A stretch of 64,000 nucleotides of DNA, taken from the NCBI RefSeq assembly GCF_910589235.1, contig NC_060957.1, positions 9,142,662 through 9,206,661 on the forward strand, read 5' to 3'. This DNA comes from Vespa crabro. Taxonomy: Eukaryota > Arthropoda > Insecta > Hymenoptera > Vespidae. Made by a program: the position numbers and the translations under genes. This document shows, one piece after another, positions 11,151 through 23,007 of the stretch. The notes under the pieces are model-generated. The model was given only the letters and a program-made list of their open reading frames with translations, was not told the DNA's origin and ran no database searches. Each line of letters opens with the position of its first letter. Position 1 is the first letter of the stretch.

Positions 11151-14100
11151 TTATGAATCATGACTAATACACGTGATCAGATCAGGAGCGTATTAACAAA
11201 ATTTAGAGGCCTTTATTATTTTTCGGACAAGAAGTCAAAGAAATCCTAAAAATAAACTGTAGAGCTATTATCCCACATTCAACAATTGAATATTTTTCGC
11301 CAACCAATAGTTGAAGTCTCGTATTTCTTTCATACGTTTAGCACGTAACTATTTTGCTTACGTCTTTTGAAAAAGATGGTCTGATTGAACATATTATAAA
11401 ATTGTAAATGAAGTATCATGGATTTGTAGCTGTACGATTCATCAGTTTCTTTCTTTATTGAATCAATGTATACAAATGTAATCAATGAACTTATTCATTT
11501 TACAATTTAAATTATATTTAAAATTCAAATCCAAAAAATTAATCGCTTATCCTTTGTATATGTAAATTATCATTAACGACTGAAAACATATAAAAATGAT
11601 TAAAGTAAGCAGTAGCGTTTGTTTCTGTAATTTATATATTATTTTAAAAATCAATTTATTCAAATCACTTGATCTCAAATTGTAAACATGTACCATACAT
11701 CTTCTGTATATATTTTAATAATAAAAATAAAACAGAAAACGTTTAGAAGATGTAATTGTAAAATTTGTAATTACATTAAGTAATTACAATTTTGTAAATA
11801 TATTAAGATAAATGAAGAAAACTAACTAAAATCCCATTATATCTATCGTTTCAAAATAGATATAATCGCGATGGGGATATATTTACAAAAGCAGATTAAT
11901 TGCTATAAGTTAAAATAGATATAGTATTAAATTGAAACTAGACAAGGAATAGTAACATTGAAATTATTATATTTATAATATCAATTAAATTAAACGAATA
12001 AACTGATCTTGAAATATTATTCTATTTTAACTTAATTCATAATTTTTTATATACTTGTCAATGCTCCTTAATATTCTTTTATTTTTTAAACTCTTTAAAT
12101 TTAGTATAATTCTTCAAAGTATCATTTAAATTCAATAGAAGATATTCAAAAGAACAAATTTTCTAATTCACAGAACGTCATACATTAGAAAAGATACATT
12201 GTATAATGTAAAGTATACAATTTATATTTTTGTGTCTGTGGATATTATTAATATAAGGAACAAACTACATATGATATCTATGCAACGATTGTAACGATGA
12301 TTTAAATCTGGAATAAAAACAAAATTATTACTTTCATTGTTATAATAAATAATTGTTAAAATTGTTAAGGAAACGTTTAAAAAAAAGCTTACTTATCTAA
12401 ATGATTTGTTGGTTCTTGCATTCTATACAGTATCATGAAAAAAATCCATTAATATAGTCTCTAATAACTTATAAGAACAGAACAGCTGAAACATATTAGA
12501 AATTAGAGAACAAGAAAATATAAAACATTTCATGTAAATCATTTCTGAAGGTAATACATGTAAAAATATTATATAAAATTATTAATCAAAATGAATATCT
12601 TATAAATTGAATTTAAAAAATTATAAAAACTTAAATGATTAATTGAATTCTTTATTTTTTAAATGTACCAAAGTATATAGCCATTTGCTCAATAGTATTT
12701 CCTTAGTATCTTAAGATGCAAACTCAACTAATATCAATTGTCCAGATCTCATCACTTGGAAATAACTGCATACGAAGATCCAATTTTTAATAAAAATCTA
12801 ATAAAATTTTCTAAAATAAATCAATGATAGCAACAGAAAACTCCATGGCAAATAACCTAAAAAGAATACAAATTCTTATACCATTCTATGTAATAATAAA
12901 CTTCAAATAAACTAATCGTTATAAAATTAGATTAAAAATGTTCTGTAATAAAATACGTAAGTAAAACAAAATTAATCAATTCTTTCGTAGAATCCACCAA
13001 AATGATGTAATAAAAATTAATATCTCTTTCCCTCAATGTATTCGAACGTTCGGCTGTTCTTAATCTTACTCTTGTTTTGGAAAATTTCCTGAAAACATAC
13101 ACACTAATGTTTATTTCTATATCAAAGGTTATGAAACTATCTTTGTCTCTATCAAGCCTTGTTCTATGTTATTGAAAAAAGACAAACTTATCTGTACAGA
13201 AAGAGAAAGTATATGTATAAAACCGGCGTATTCAGAACTGTGTGTTATTTTAGCTCGTCGAATTTGTGAAATTCTAAAAACTGTAAATTCATATTAGTAC
13301 TGGATAATGATCAAATGTGTGTATAGAGAGTATTAACACATATATGAAATATGCAATTCCGGATATGTCTATCCAGAAAGTAATCAATCTTGTGCCCTTG
13401 TGTTTTGTGTTAGATATGCTATTATTAAAAATAGTATTCATCATTTAAAAGAGTCCATTATAAGGAGTTGCATACTAAGCAGCACAGTCTTTCGAATATT
13501 CAATCTGCAAAAAATATCACATACAAATTAATACAACGTTGAAATAAATTAATTCCGATTTTACGTATCATTAGAAAAGAATTTTATAGTCGATATCGTT
13601 ATCGATAGAACTGCAGTGTACTTTGTCAATATTAATAATTAAATAATAATAATTTCTAATGATCAAGTCTACATAATTGTTTTAAGAAAATAGATTTATA
13701 ATTAAACGTTATAGAGATGATTATACAACGTTAAAACAAATTCATTTCAGTGAGAAACTTTAATTGCGATAAATTTTAATAATCGTTGTCATTTTAATAT
13801 TAACAAATAGGAAGAATTCAAGAGATATTGAAAGATCATAGATAATTAGATTGCCGTTGATGTTTAAGGAATAAGAATGGCGACTCCCTTTGTTCGTATT
13901 AGAAGAATAGAATATTTAATGTTCGTTTAAGACATATTTTGCATTGTCTGGTGATCAGGATTGATAGTGACAGTGCTCGTACGGCCGCAATAAGAAAGAC
14001 GAATATAAATTATTTAATAATTAATTCTTATTTCCGTCAGCGACCTTAATCGTTCTGAGAAAAAATGACAAACCCGCAAGCATCAAAGTAGACTAAAAGT

Positions 14101-14599
14101 AAATGAATTAGTAAAAGTAAGTTAAAAAAAAAAAAAAAACATTTTCTCCAAATGGATAATTTCAGATAATTTATAATTTTATTTATTTTACGATCATAAC
14201 TAATTATTATTTAATGAATATTTCATACAATTACGAATTCGAGTTGATTGTTCATTATCTTAGGGTAGAATTCTCATTGTAAAATCATCAAGGAATATTT
14301 AAAGTAACTATATTTTTATGTCAAACATATTTCTAATATTTTCAACTTTTTCTTATTAAAACACTGATATTAATACTTTTGTCTTTATTTTTCTGTTTCA
14401 ATACATCACTGGAATCTCATGCAAATCAATGATGAAATTGAATGTTTGTATCTCTATAACATTCTCATTTTGCGATTTCAATAAGTTAACTCGCATCGAC
14501 TGCACGTAATGTTGTCATTATAATCAGTGTTCGTTGATAATTTATATAGGTGTTCAGATCTACGAATAAAACAGTTATATCTATTTTACTTTATTCCTA
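11151..14599. other. AT-rich spacer between the LRR gene pairs
   Basis: No confident gene. Minus-strand AG acceptors at about 13091 and 13508 are followed by short open stretches ending in stops (…FEYIEGKRY and IEYSKDCAA), which could be terminal exons of an unrecognised gene but match no family I know. A TATAAAA at about 13216 on the plus strand precedes no visible reading frame. A GC-richer patch lies at about 13860-14010. Confidence 0.4.
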
Positions 14600-14699
14600 T
14601 ATTATTATAATTAAAGTTAATTAATCGATCGAATTAATAGTTAAATTGATAAAAATAAGATTAACGAACACAATACAAATTGTTCGCAATTGATAATAT

Positions 14700-14705
14700 T
14701 TTATT
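14700..14705 (-). terminator. poly-A signal of LRR gene B1
   Basis: AATAAA on the minus strand, about 112 bases past the stop of the B1 gene, at a position matching 7320-7325 in copy A. Confidence 0.5.
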
Positions 14706-14816
14706 AAACATACTATATTATAAATGATCACAAAAATATATATTATGCTATTCATAATAATTAATAATTTTTAAAATACTAAAAACCATTTATGTTATAT
14801 ACGTAAAATTATAAAT

Positions 14817-16118
14817 CTATGTTACATAAATGACAACAGATGAAGGTAATCTCTCCAAACTCTTCATTTCTATCTGCATAAAACTGTTGTTACGCACAAA
14901 TAAGTGATTTAAATTTGAATAACCATATATTGACATGTTTTCGATGCTAGTAAAGAAATTCGATTGTAAATTAAGATAGCGCAGTCCTGTCAAAGTATTC
15001 ATCCATGTATCAGGAAGAGTAGTTAGTTTATTTTCCGCAAGATCAAGTTTTTCTAACATATTCAAACTCAAGAAAACATTTTTCGAAATTATCGAAATAC
15101 GATTTCCACGCAAATTTAGTGTTTTCAAAATCCGAAGATTTGCAAAAGAATCCGACGTAATATTGGTTAAATTATTATATGCTATGGACAGATCTGTGAG
15201 AGAAGACAAATGGGTCAAAAAAGATAAGGATGAAAGAGTATTATTATCTAAAGAAAGACGTTGCAAAGATTTCAATGTTTTAAAGTCATCTTCATAAATA
15301 GATTTAATTTTATTTGATGACATATCCAAATCAACAAGATTTTCACAATTTCGAATTCGGAAAATCTCCATATAATTATTCTTGCAGTTACGAATAGACA
15401 ATGTATTAAGGTTAGGAAAGTCGCTAATATAATTGCTTATAGTATTCTCATTAAGAAATAAAGCAGAAATATTTTTTGGAAAATACGACGCTTCAATATT
15501 ATAAAAATTTCTTTCAAGATATATAACTCGTGTTGACGCAGGAATATCGTACAATCTGTACAATCCATTATCCGACAAATAAAGATGCGTTAAACGGGGA
15601 AATGAATATTTGAGATACTTAGGTAAATATTCTAAATTATTTCCGCTAATATCCAAATGTGTGACATGAGGTAGGAAACTTTCTAATGCAGTGTCACGAT
15701 ATGAACGTAGATTTTTATAATCGGACATAATATTTTTTTCAGAAGCTCGATGTAAGTTTAGTTTCACTAATGAAGGGTGGTAAAAATAATTTAAAAATTT
15801 GTTGAATATATTGATTGCATTGTTCTGTCCAAGATTGAGACAGATCAAATTTGGAACACCTTTGAAAGCATCCGGAGAGATATCAATGATAGAGTTGTTT
15901 TCGAGATTGATGGATCGCACGTTGGCACTTTCAATAAAATTATCGTTTAGTACTTTCAGATCAATGTTATTAAGTTTTATAATGCCATGTTCTGGATTGT
16001 CGCACTTGTCCATAGGTTCTTCAAAGTTCAAACTAAGATCGTCTTCGAATTTCTCCGGACAAAATGACATCGTTATAGCGAAAACACCGTGAATGAAACC
16101 CATGCTAATAATAGCCAT
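14817..16118 (-). CDS. secreted leucine-rich-repeat protein, copy B1
   Basis: Encodes 433 residues, the paralogue of the gene at 7429-8790. The ATG at 16118 corresponds to an internal methionine (residue 11) of copy A1. The original start, its leader and the splice acceptor are lost in a 150-base deletion, but MAIISMGFIHGVFA remains a usable signal peptide. Residues up to about 365 are essentially identical to A1. The last 70 or so (LTTLPDTWMNTLTGLRYLNL onward) are about half different and end IYVT. Because the deletion removes the DNA between the two genes, it is unclear what promoter drives B1; read-through from B2 is possible. LRR content is as in A1. Confidence 0.8.
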   Translation of the reverse strand: MAIISMGFIHGVFAITMSFCPEKFEDDLSLNFEEPMDKCDNPEHGIIKLNNIDLKVLNDNFIESANVRSINLENNSIIDISPDAFKGVPNLICLNLGQNNAINIFNKFLNYFYHPSLVKLNLHRASEKNIMSDYKNLRSYRDTALESFLPHVTHLDISGNNLEYLPKYLKYSFPRLTHLYLSDNGLYRLYDIPASTRVIYLERNFYNIEASYFPKNISALFLNENTISNYISDFPNLNTLSIRNCKNNYMEIFRIRNCENLVDLDMSSNKIKSIYEDDFKTLKSLQRLSLDNNTLSSLSFLTHLSSLTDLSIAYNNLTNITSDSFANLRILKTLNLRGNRISIISKNVFLSLNMLEKLDLAENKLTTLPDTWMNTLTGLRYLNLQSNFFTSIENMSIYGYSNLNHLFVRNNSFMQIEMKSLERLPSSVVIYVT

Positions 16119-18213
16119 ATGGATAATAAAAGCTAATTCGTATGAACGTATTGTTGTTTTATTTATCTCATGTCGTAATACAATAAAACTACATTTATTT
16201 TTATTATAATTATCAAATTATATCTTATACCCAAAAGACATAAACTTATACATACATGAACTCGAAGAAATATACATTATTTTATATTTTAGTTATTTAT
16301 AAATCCTCTTTAGATAATTCATTGTCTTCCGACTGTGAAATCAAGTATATGGTCGCATTTTCAGGTAAATTTCGCAATGCTTCAGCTTTCATATGAATGA
16401 AGTTATTGTTCATTAAGTCTATCCTTATTACAGGCAGAGATTGGATTAGCGATAAAGATTCCAAAAATATAAATTTGTTATTCGACAAATTGAGATAACG
16501 TAGATTTCTTAAATTGTTAGCCCATCCGACCGGTAATTTAGCTAAATTATTACTTTCTAAATATAGTTCCTCTAATGATTTCAATTCAGAAAATGTACTT
16601 TCATGAATACTTTCAATTTTATTATGATCTAAATACAATTTTTTTAAAATCCAAGCGTTGCTTATATCTTCAGAGTCTATTTCCCGGATATTATTATAAG
16701 ATACAGATAAAACGGATAAGTTTGACAAGCGACTTAAACTATTAATTGAAGATAATGCGTTATTATTTAAATATAAGTTTTTTAATGAACTTAAGCCATA
16801 GAAGACTTCTGGTGAAATATCTCTTAATTGGTTATTCGAAAGATTCAAAGTAACTAATTCAGTTGTTTTCTTAAAAATTAACTGATCTAAACTGTTTATT
16901 TGGTTATTGGATACAGAAAAATATTTTAATCTTGGCATTTCACTTATACACATATATATATTATAACAATATTCTCTGATACCCTTTATGTTATTATTAT
17001 CTAATCTTAATTCAATTAAATTCGTAAAATAACGTAGATCGAGGTTTACAAAATTATTATTGCTCAGATTGAGTTGGTTGGTTTTGGTTGAATAGTATAA
17101 AATTATCATAGTAATTGTAAAATTGATCAAGATTATTATGAGATAAATCTAAATGCTTTAATTTAGGAAATGGTGATTTTCGATTAATTCGATTATACGA
17201 GTTCTGATGACTTACGGGCCATTCGATCGATGATATTTTATTACTACTTAAATCTAAATAACGAAGCTCGGGATATTCTCCGATAATTTCCAAGTTCATA
17301 TTATAATGAAATGTCGATTGACCTGCCAGTACCAATATTTTTATATTATCATGACCGTTAAAGGAAAATAAAGAGGGAATGTAGTTTCTTCCCATATTTA
17401 GATATTCTAAAGATGGTAGATTATCAAAAGCACCAGATTCGACCGATTCTATTTGATTTCCATCAAAGTTCAAACATGTTATGAACGGAGTATTAACGAA
17501 GTCTTTTCCTAATACTTTTATAATTGTACTTGAAAAATTGAACGATACATTGAATCTCTCGCAATCTATTTCCAAGATATACTCCTCCGTATCTGAATCC
17601 TCCGTCGTATTTATATGCAATGCTAATTCTTTCTTCTGTCTTACGTCTCTCTTATATATTTCATTGCTATCCAAAGCTAATCGATTGGCATAACTTATCT
17701 TCAACGATCCGATTGCGAATATAGTTAGATAAATTAAAATATTATATGTGACACGTACTGTTTGCTTTTTCATGATATTCGTATCCTGGAACATTAAATG
17801 CATAGGTTTTAAAAAATGCTACTTGTCATTCCGACAATACTATTCGAAAATTAAATAAAAGCTTGAATACACATTATAAGATCACTATTTCTACCATACT
17901 TGGAACATTTTGATGTTAAGTTTTAAACATGCTTCATATAGCAAACTAAATTTTTTCGTACCTATCCAAAATTCTAGAATTCATCATTCATTATACAAAA
18001 AATTAATTTAATTCGAATTAATGTATGAATATATCTGTGACATCATTGTATCTACTTATGAGAAATATTAAATAATTCCAAAATACGTTCACTAACAATA
18101 TGCTTACGAAGATCCTCGTATAAATAATGAAGTTTAATAATTATCTATATTATTAATTCAATTTATTTAATTATGAATTCTTTAGATATATTTACCTATA
18201 TAATTTTGATGAA
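15028..18213. repeat. near-identical segmental repeat, copy B
   Basis: Partner of 7670-11007. Relative to copy A it lacks 150 bases at the junction around 16130, with an AAA microhomology, and carries an 8-base replacement of 10 bases at 17074-17081. The remaining sequence is almost unchanged, including introns and spacer, so the homogenisation is recent. Confidence 0.93.
16297..17773 (-). pseudogene. frameshifted LRR gene, copy B2
   Basis: Copy of the gene at 9089-10567, nearly identical along its length but broken at 17074-17081. There, 10 bases of copy A are replaced by TTGGTTGG, a net loss of two bases. The upstream frame (start 17773, or 17803 if the intronic ATG is counted) ends after about 238 residues with QPTQSEQ. 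The downstream frame (16297 to about 17070) still encodes the last half of the LRR array. The leader intron donor (TATAG/GTAAAT after 18196) is kept. It is most likely a recent pseudogene; an assembly error or a truncated secreted product are alternatives. Confidence 0.82.
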
Positions 18214-19257
18214 TAACTGATGTATATAATCTTAGATGATTCTAACAACTTTAAACTTTGCATAAAATTCACCTTCTTTCCACCTTCTTTCCACCTTCTT
18301 TAATGACACAATATTAACGTCTGACAGTGAATCAAAAGTGAGATAGTACAATAATACAGAGTGGGACAATAACTTTTATCGTTTTTATTATCTCTGTGTT
18401 TCTTAGAGATATAGAAAAACTTCGTTTGCGGTACGCAAACGGCCATAATATGGCAATAATAATTTTCTGGAGGAGAAAATGTAAAAATATACGAAAGTTA
18501 ACTATGTCTTTTTAAATTGTTTTTATATGTTCGATTTTATTGGTCCTTGACGCTTGACATTCTCTATAAAAAAAAAAAAAAAAAAAAGTATTAAGATATA
18601 TTTTAATTAAAATATTGCTAATAAACATCACTCTTTTACTACTACTATTTACTTATTTCTATCCGTATTACATTTTAACCGGATTTTAATGTTTTCTTAG
18701 TAATATAACGATAATATTGTATATATTTCTATGCGTAAAGAAATTTTTCTTCCCCCTTTAATCAATCTTCAATGTGTAGATCTCATGAAATAATACGATA
18801 TTAAATTTACTTAAACACATTGGCACATTTTTTTTATTAACATACACATTAGTTTGCTCTAAATTAGTTTGATCTAAAATTCGTAAACATTTAAAATGAT
18901 CTATTTATATGTGATATAATAAAAGCAATAAGAAGCAATTCTGATATATTTGTAAAAACAAATGTATTATATAAATAATAATATTCTACAAATCTAGCAT
19001 ATCTCTCTTAGCACCATATTTTAATAATATTTTAACTGTAATTATTCAAAATTAAAACAAAGACAACCGATTATTATTCTATTTATGATTACAATTATAA
19101 CTCACTATTCGAAATTAAATGAATTTGTTTTTTTTATATAAATAGAAAATTCCTATACGAAAATACTTATATTGCGAAAGTACTTATACTATTAAATATT
19201 ACTAAACGAAGTATTTATATTGAAAAAAAAACACAGCAAAGAAATTGCTTATTAAAC
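18214..19257. other. spacer between LRR cluster and UQCR10
   Basis: No gene seen. The first 100 bases are diverged homologue of the region upstream of LRR gene A2. An 11-base unit (CCACCTTCTTT) is repeated at about 18277-18301. A perfect 8-base inverted repeat, CGTTTGCG-GTA-CGCAAACG, lies at 18423-18441. The rest is AT-rich, with an A run at about 18568-18587. Confidence 0.5.
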
Positions 19258-19822
19258 TCAGTCGATCTTTTTTCCGACGGAAACTTCTTTTTTTAAATCG
19301 TCCTGCAAACCAGGTGACAATTTCTTATTTTCCACATTTTCAACCAATGGAGGATTTTCATATTGATGTTTTATGTGCGCCCATAATCTCTGAAAAAATG
19401 TATTCCCAATAATTATTTGATTCTTTGCGTACAGTGACTAAAAAAAAACTATTTGGACATTAACTATTTATAACTCCAGAATTCATAATTAGAGTTAGTT
19501 ATTTTATTTATTTAAAGAAATATTATTGAATTATTGAAAAACATAACTATAAAATCTATCCTCAATATATATTATCTAATCGCTATAAATGCTTTTTTAA
19601 TACATATTATTTATAATACATCATTGATATCTTCGACAAAAAAAAAAAAATTTATATATAATCTATTTATATATAATCACTTACCCCATCATTTATCAAC
19701 TCAAAAATGGATTCGCAGAGATAATCGTAGGTTCGTTCAAAGAAAATACTTGTTACGACTATTCCAAGAACGTACGTAGATGTCCGTTTAAAAATATATC
19801 GATAAAGTAAGCGTCTTACCAT
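19258..19822 (-). CDS. UQCR10: cytochrome b-c1 complex subunit 9 (UQCR10/QCR9)
   Basis: Small subunit of mitochondrial respiratory complex III. Two exons: 19822-19685 and 19389-19258, joined in phase 0 over a 295-base intron (donor GTAAGT at 19684, acceptor TTTTCAG). The protein is 89 residues. Residues 4-46 match the family well: the RRTSTxxLxI-type segment appears as KRTSTYVLGIVVTSIFFERT, a single membrane helix, followed by the YDYLCESIFELINDG stretch. Exon 2 gives the family C-terminal motif RLWAHIKHQYEN. Vertebrate and yeast homologues end near this motif; here about 31 more polar residues follow (ending VGKKID). The start at 19822 is chosen by homology; an in-frame ATG at 19864 would add 14 lysine-rich residues and is less likely. 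Confidence 0.93.
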
Positions 19823-21940
19823 GTCTTTTTTTTTTTTTATACTTTCCATATCTTTGAGATCCAAAAACCGTAATATGAAGTTCGCTCAAACAGATAACAT
19901 TTTATTCTTGAAGTTGCTGTTTATCAAACGACAACAATTATAATGCGGAGTAGCATTTTTCAATTTTTTTTTTGTCGTAGGGACAAAAGAAAAAATAAAT
20001 TTGTTTGTAATGATATCATGATGAATATGTTTCCTTACTAATTTTTTTATTAAAACTTCAATTATAACAAATCACTCAATTATAACATATTTCACGTGGA
20101 TTGGATAAAAATAATAGTTGTTTTTTGAAAAATTACATACCAAAATTTACACGCAAAATAAATTTTTAATATTATTGATTGTAAAAATAAATAAAATATT
20201 TTGCTCGTTATATTATTTTATTAATATCATTATATTTCTAATGTAAAATATAAAATTAAATAAAATAAAATTAAATTTTATAATGCTAAATAAATACCGA
20301 CATAATTTATATGTTCTTTAATTAATTAATGTATACTCTTAGAAAAACATATGTATTTGTATATGTTGATATTTTTTAATGCGCTGATAATGTTATTATG
20401 TGCATTCATTATATAACATTTTCTAATTTCATTTTTGCAAAAATCATATATTTCTCTGTAATGGCTACGTTTCGATATTGTTTAGATATACGTACACGTT
20501 TATTTTTGTTTGCTACCGTTTTTTTTCAATTTTTATCACTGAAACATGATACAAAACCACTCGTTGATCTCTAAATAATATAATATTTACATTGTCACTC
20601 GTAACTAGAGAACAAATCTTAATGCAAGGTGAAACTAGAAATATTATGTTATTTGATAATATCTTTGTATTAATATATATTAAAATTTTTCAAAGAATCA
20701 TGAAAATTAGATTCATTTCTAATTTGAAGAAAATATTTCTAATAATATAAACGACGGTAAAATATTATAAATAAGATATGAGAGATATATACTTATCAAC
20801 AAATCCACGATTTTATCACAAAGAGATACTGTATGATGTATTTTCAAACAGAATTCTATCTAACATTTATTTATAATTATTTACAATTACTTTTATCGGT
20901 TTAATATTTATTTATATTTTACTTTCAATCGTAATAAATATTAACAAATATTCATTATAAAATCTTGTCATAATAATAGATAAGCTTTCCTTTGTAATCT
21001 TAAATTTTTATTTAATTCGTAGAATATAATTGTGCAGGTAAAACAGATAAAACAAAATCCCTACGCAAGAGCCATCTATATTACTTTATTGAAATATCTT
21101 GACGATTCGTTTCTCCTTTGTAATTTGTTTCGTTCTTAAGAAAACAAAGAAGAAGAAAAAAAAAATCTAAAAACAAAAGATATCGGAATAAGGCAAAAGG
21201 AATTATTTTATATCACAATAAATATTCATTAGGAGAATGTGGGTAAATAAAGTAGAAAGAAATAAAAAAAAATAATAAAAAAATAAAAACTAAGATATAG
21301 GACAAAATCATTAAAATCATATGATCGTGATATTGTTACCAACCGTTAGTACGTCACTGATCGTATTACAATGAGATTGTTAAATTCTCAACAAACAGAG
21401 ATTATAGAAAACTTTATTGATGTTCTCGTTATTGTTATAATCACAATTAATTATAAAGGAAATATAGTGAAGAATTTTTTCATGTATATAACATCTATCT
21501 ACGTGAAAAAAGAAGAAGAAAAATTAAAAAGAAAAAAGAATATCGTTCGGCAATGACGTTCCTTTGTAAAATAGGAGAAGGTAAAACAAACGACAACCAG
21601 TATTAATTCAGCTATACAAGTTCTGATTGGATTGGATTCTTTTCACCAATATTACATTTTGAATTGACCAATAGAAATAATCCTTAGAGAAGAAGAATTT
21701 GATATGCTAACGTATTCGATTAAAGTCGTTGCAATCGGTATAGGTACATCTTTAGTCAGAAACGATTATCTTCAATTGATAAGGACGAACTTGTAAAAGA
21801 ACAATGAAAAATGATGTCGTCGTAATCGTATAACGACGACGACGACGACGATAATGGGTAAGTCTAACGTTAGCCTATCGATTACAAAACACGACCTTTC
21901 AATTTTCGTGGAGTAAATATCTTTAAAGATATATTATTGC
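19823..21940. other. AT-rich spacer without a recognised gene
   Basis: I see no gene. Reading frames are short and AT-driven. A (GAC)n run (about six units) lies at about 21834-21851. The first 100 bases presumably contain the UQCR10 promoter. Confidence 0.5.
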
Positions 21941-21954
21941 ATAATATATCGAGA

Positions 21955-22130
21955 CGAAATGACGCCATCTAATAATAATACATACGACTACTGCACACGC
22001 GCCAGCCATCCTCGGCGAAGGAACGTAGTATCTCGAAGTTACGTGTAGTTTATGCCATCTACTTCTGCTATATGAGTCAGACTACGCACTTTAGGAAGTA
22101 GGGAAGAAGAGAGAGAAGGACACGTAAAAC
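21955..22130 (+). promoter_or_regulatory. 5' region of the RNF115/126-type gene
   Basis: The stretch before the start codon is GC-richer than its surroundings and holds two copies of GCCATCTA (about 21964 and 22052), a core seen in YY1/Pho-type sites. The purine-rich leader runs straight into AAAACATGG, a good initiation context. The transcription start itself is not determinable. Confidence 0.35.
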
Positions 22131-22963
22131 ATGGCTGAAGCCGTTGTGGACGGGACTCCGGTGTCCCGTTTTTATTGCCATAAATGCATCGATGAAATTG
22201 AGTGTTTGCAACCCGTAAGTATGCTCTAATGTTGCTTGTAGTCGTTGTAATTCGTATGCGCATTTAAAATACGGCCAGCGAAAGTACAACATCAATCTGC
22301 AAGTTGTCAGTATAACCATGTGTGAAATTCCTATCCCCTGACCTCTCTATCGGAAACAATGCCATCTCCTTCGATGCTCATACATTAACAATCTTCAAGA
22401 GCCTTCCTTTGGCACAAAAATAAAATCTTTTCCTTCTTCAAAGATAAATACATGTACGTTTAGTCACGTTATTAACACGCAGGTATAACATCAGATTAAA
22501 ACGCAAAAATCTATGGGTCGTTATATACTTTTTTCGACGCTAATGGTCCCTATTATCATGCAGCGTAAAACGTTTATGTAAATTTTCGGATCAGTCCGTG
22601 CGTCCATACTTACTATAATAATATACTTATTTCCTATATTACGTATAATTTTAATATCACAAACTGACAATATTTTCGTTGTAATAAATGACAGTTTTAA
22701 TATTTTATTTTGGTTGTCCTTCCTTGTCCTAGATACTAAATGATATTATGAAAAAATGAATGGAAATAAGTATATAGATAAATGACTGTCTTTTTATTAT
22801 TAATATAAAAAATATAAATAATATAAAAAATATAAATAAAGTTTTAAAATATAATGTGCGTTTACTTTTAACTTTATCAATGAACTATAGATAAGAATAG
22901 TTCTTTTTAAAATACATATAATATCAGTTCAATACTACATATATCAGTACTTATAATCTATAC

Positions 22964-23007
<44 letters not shown>

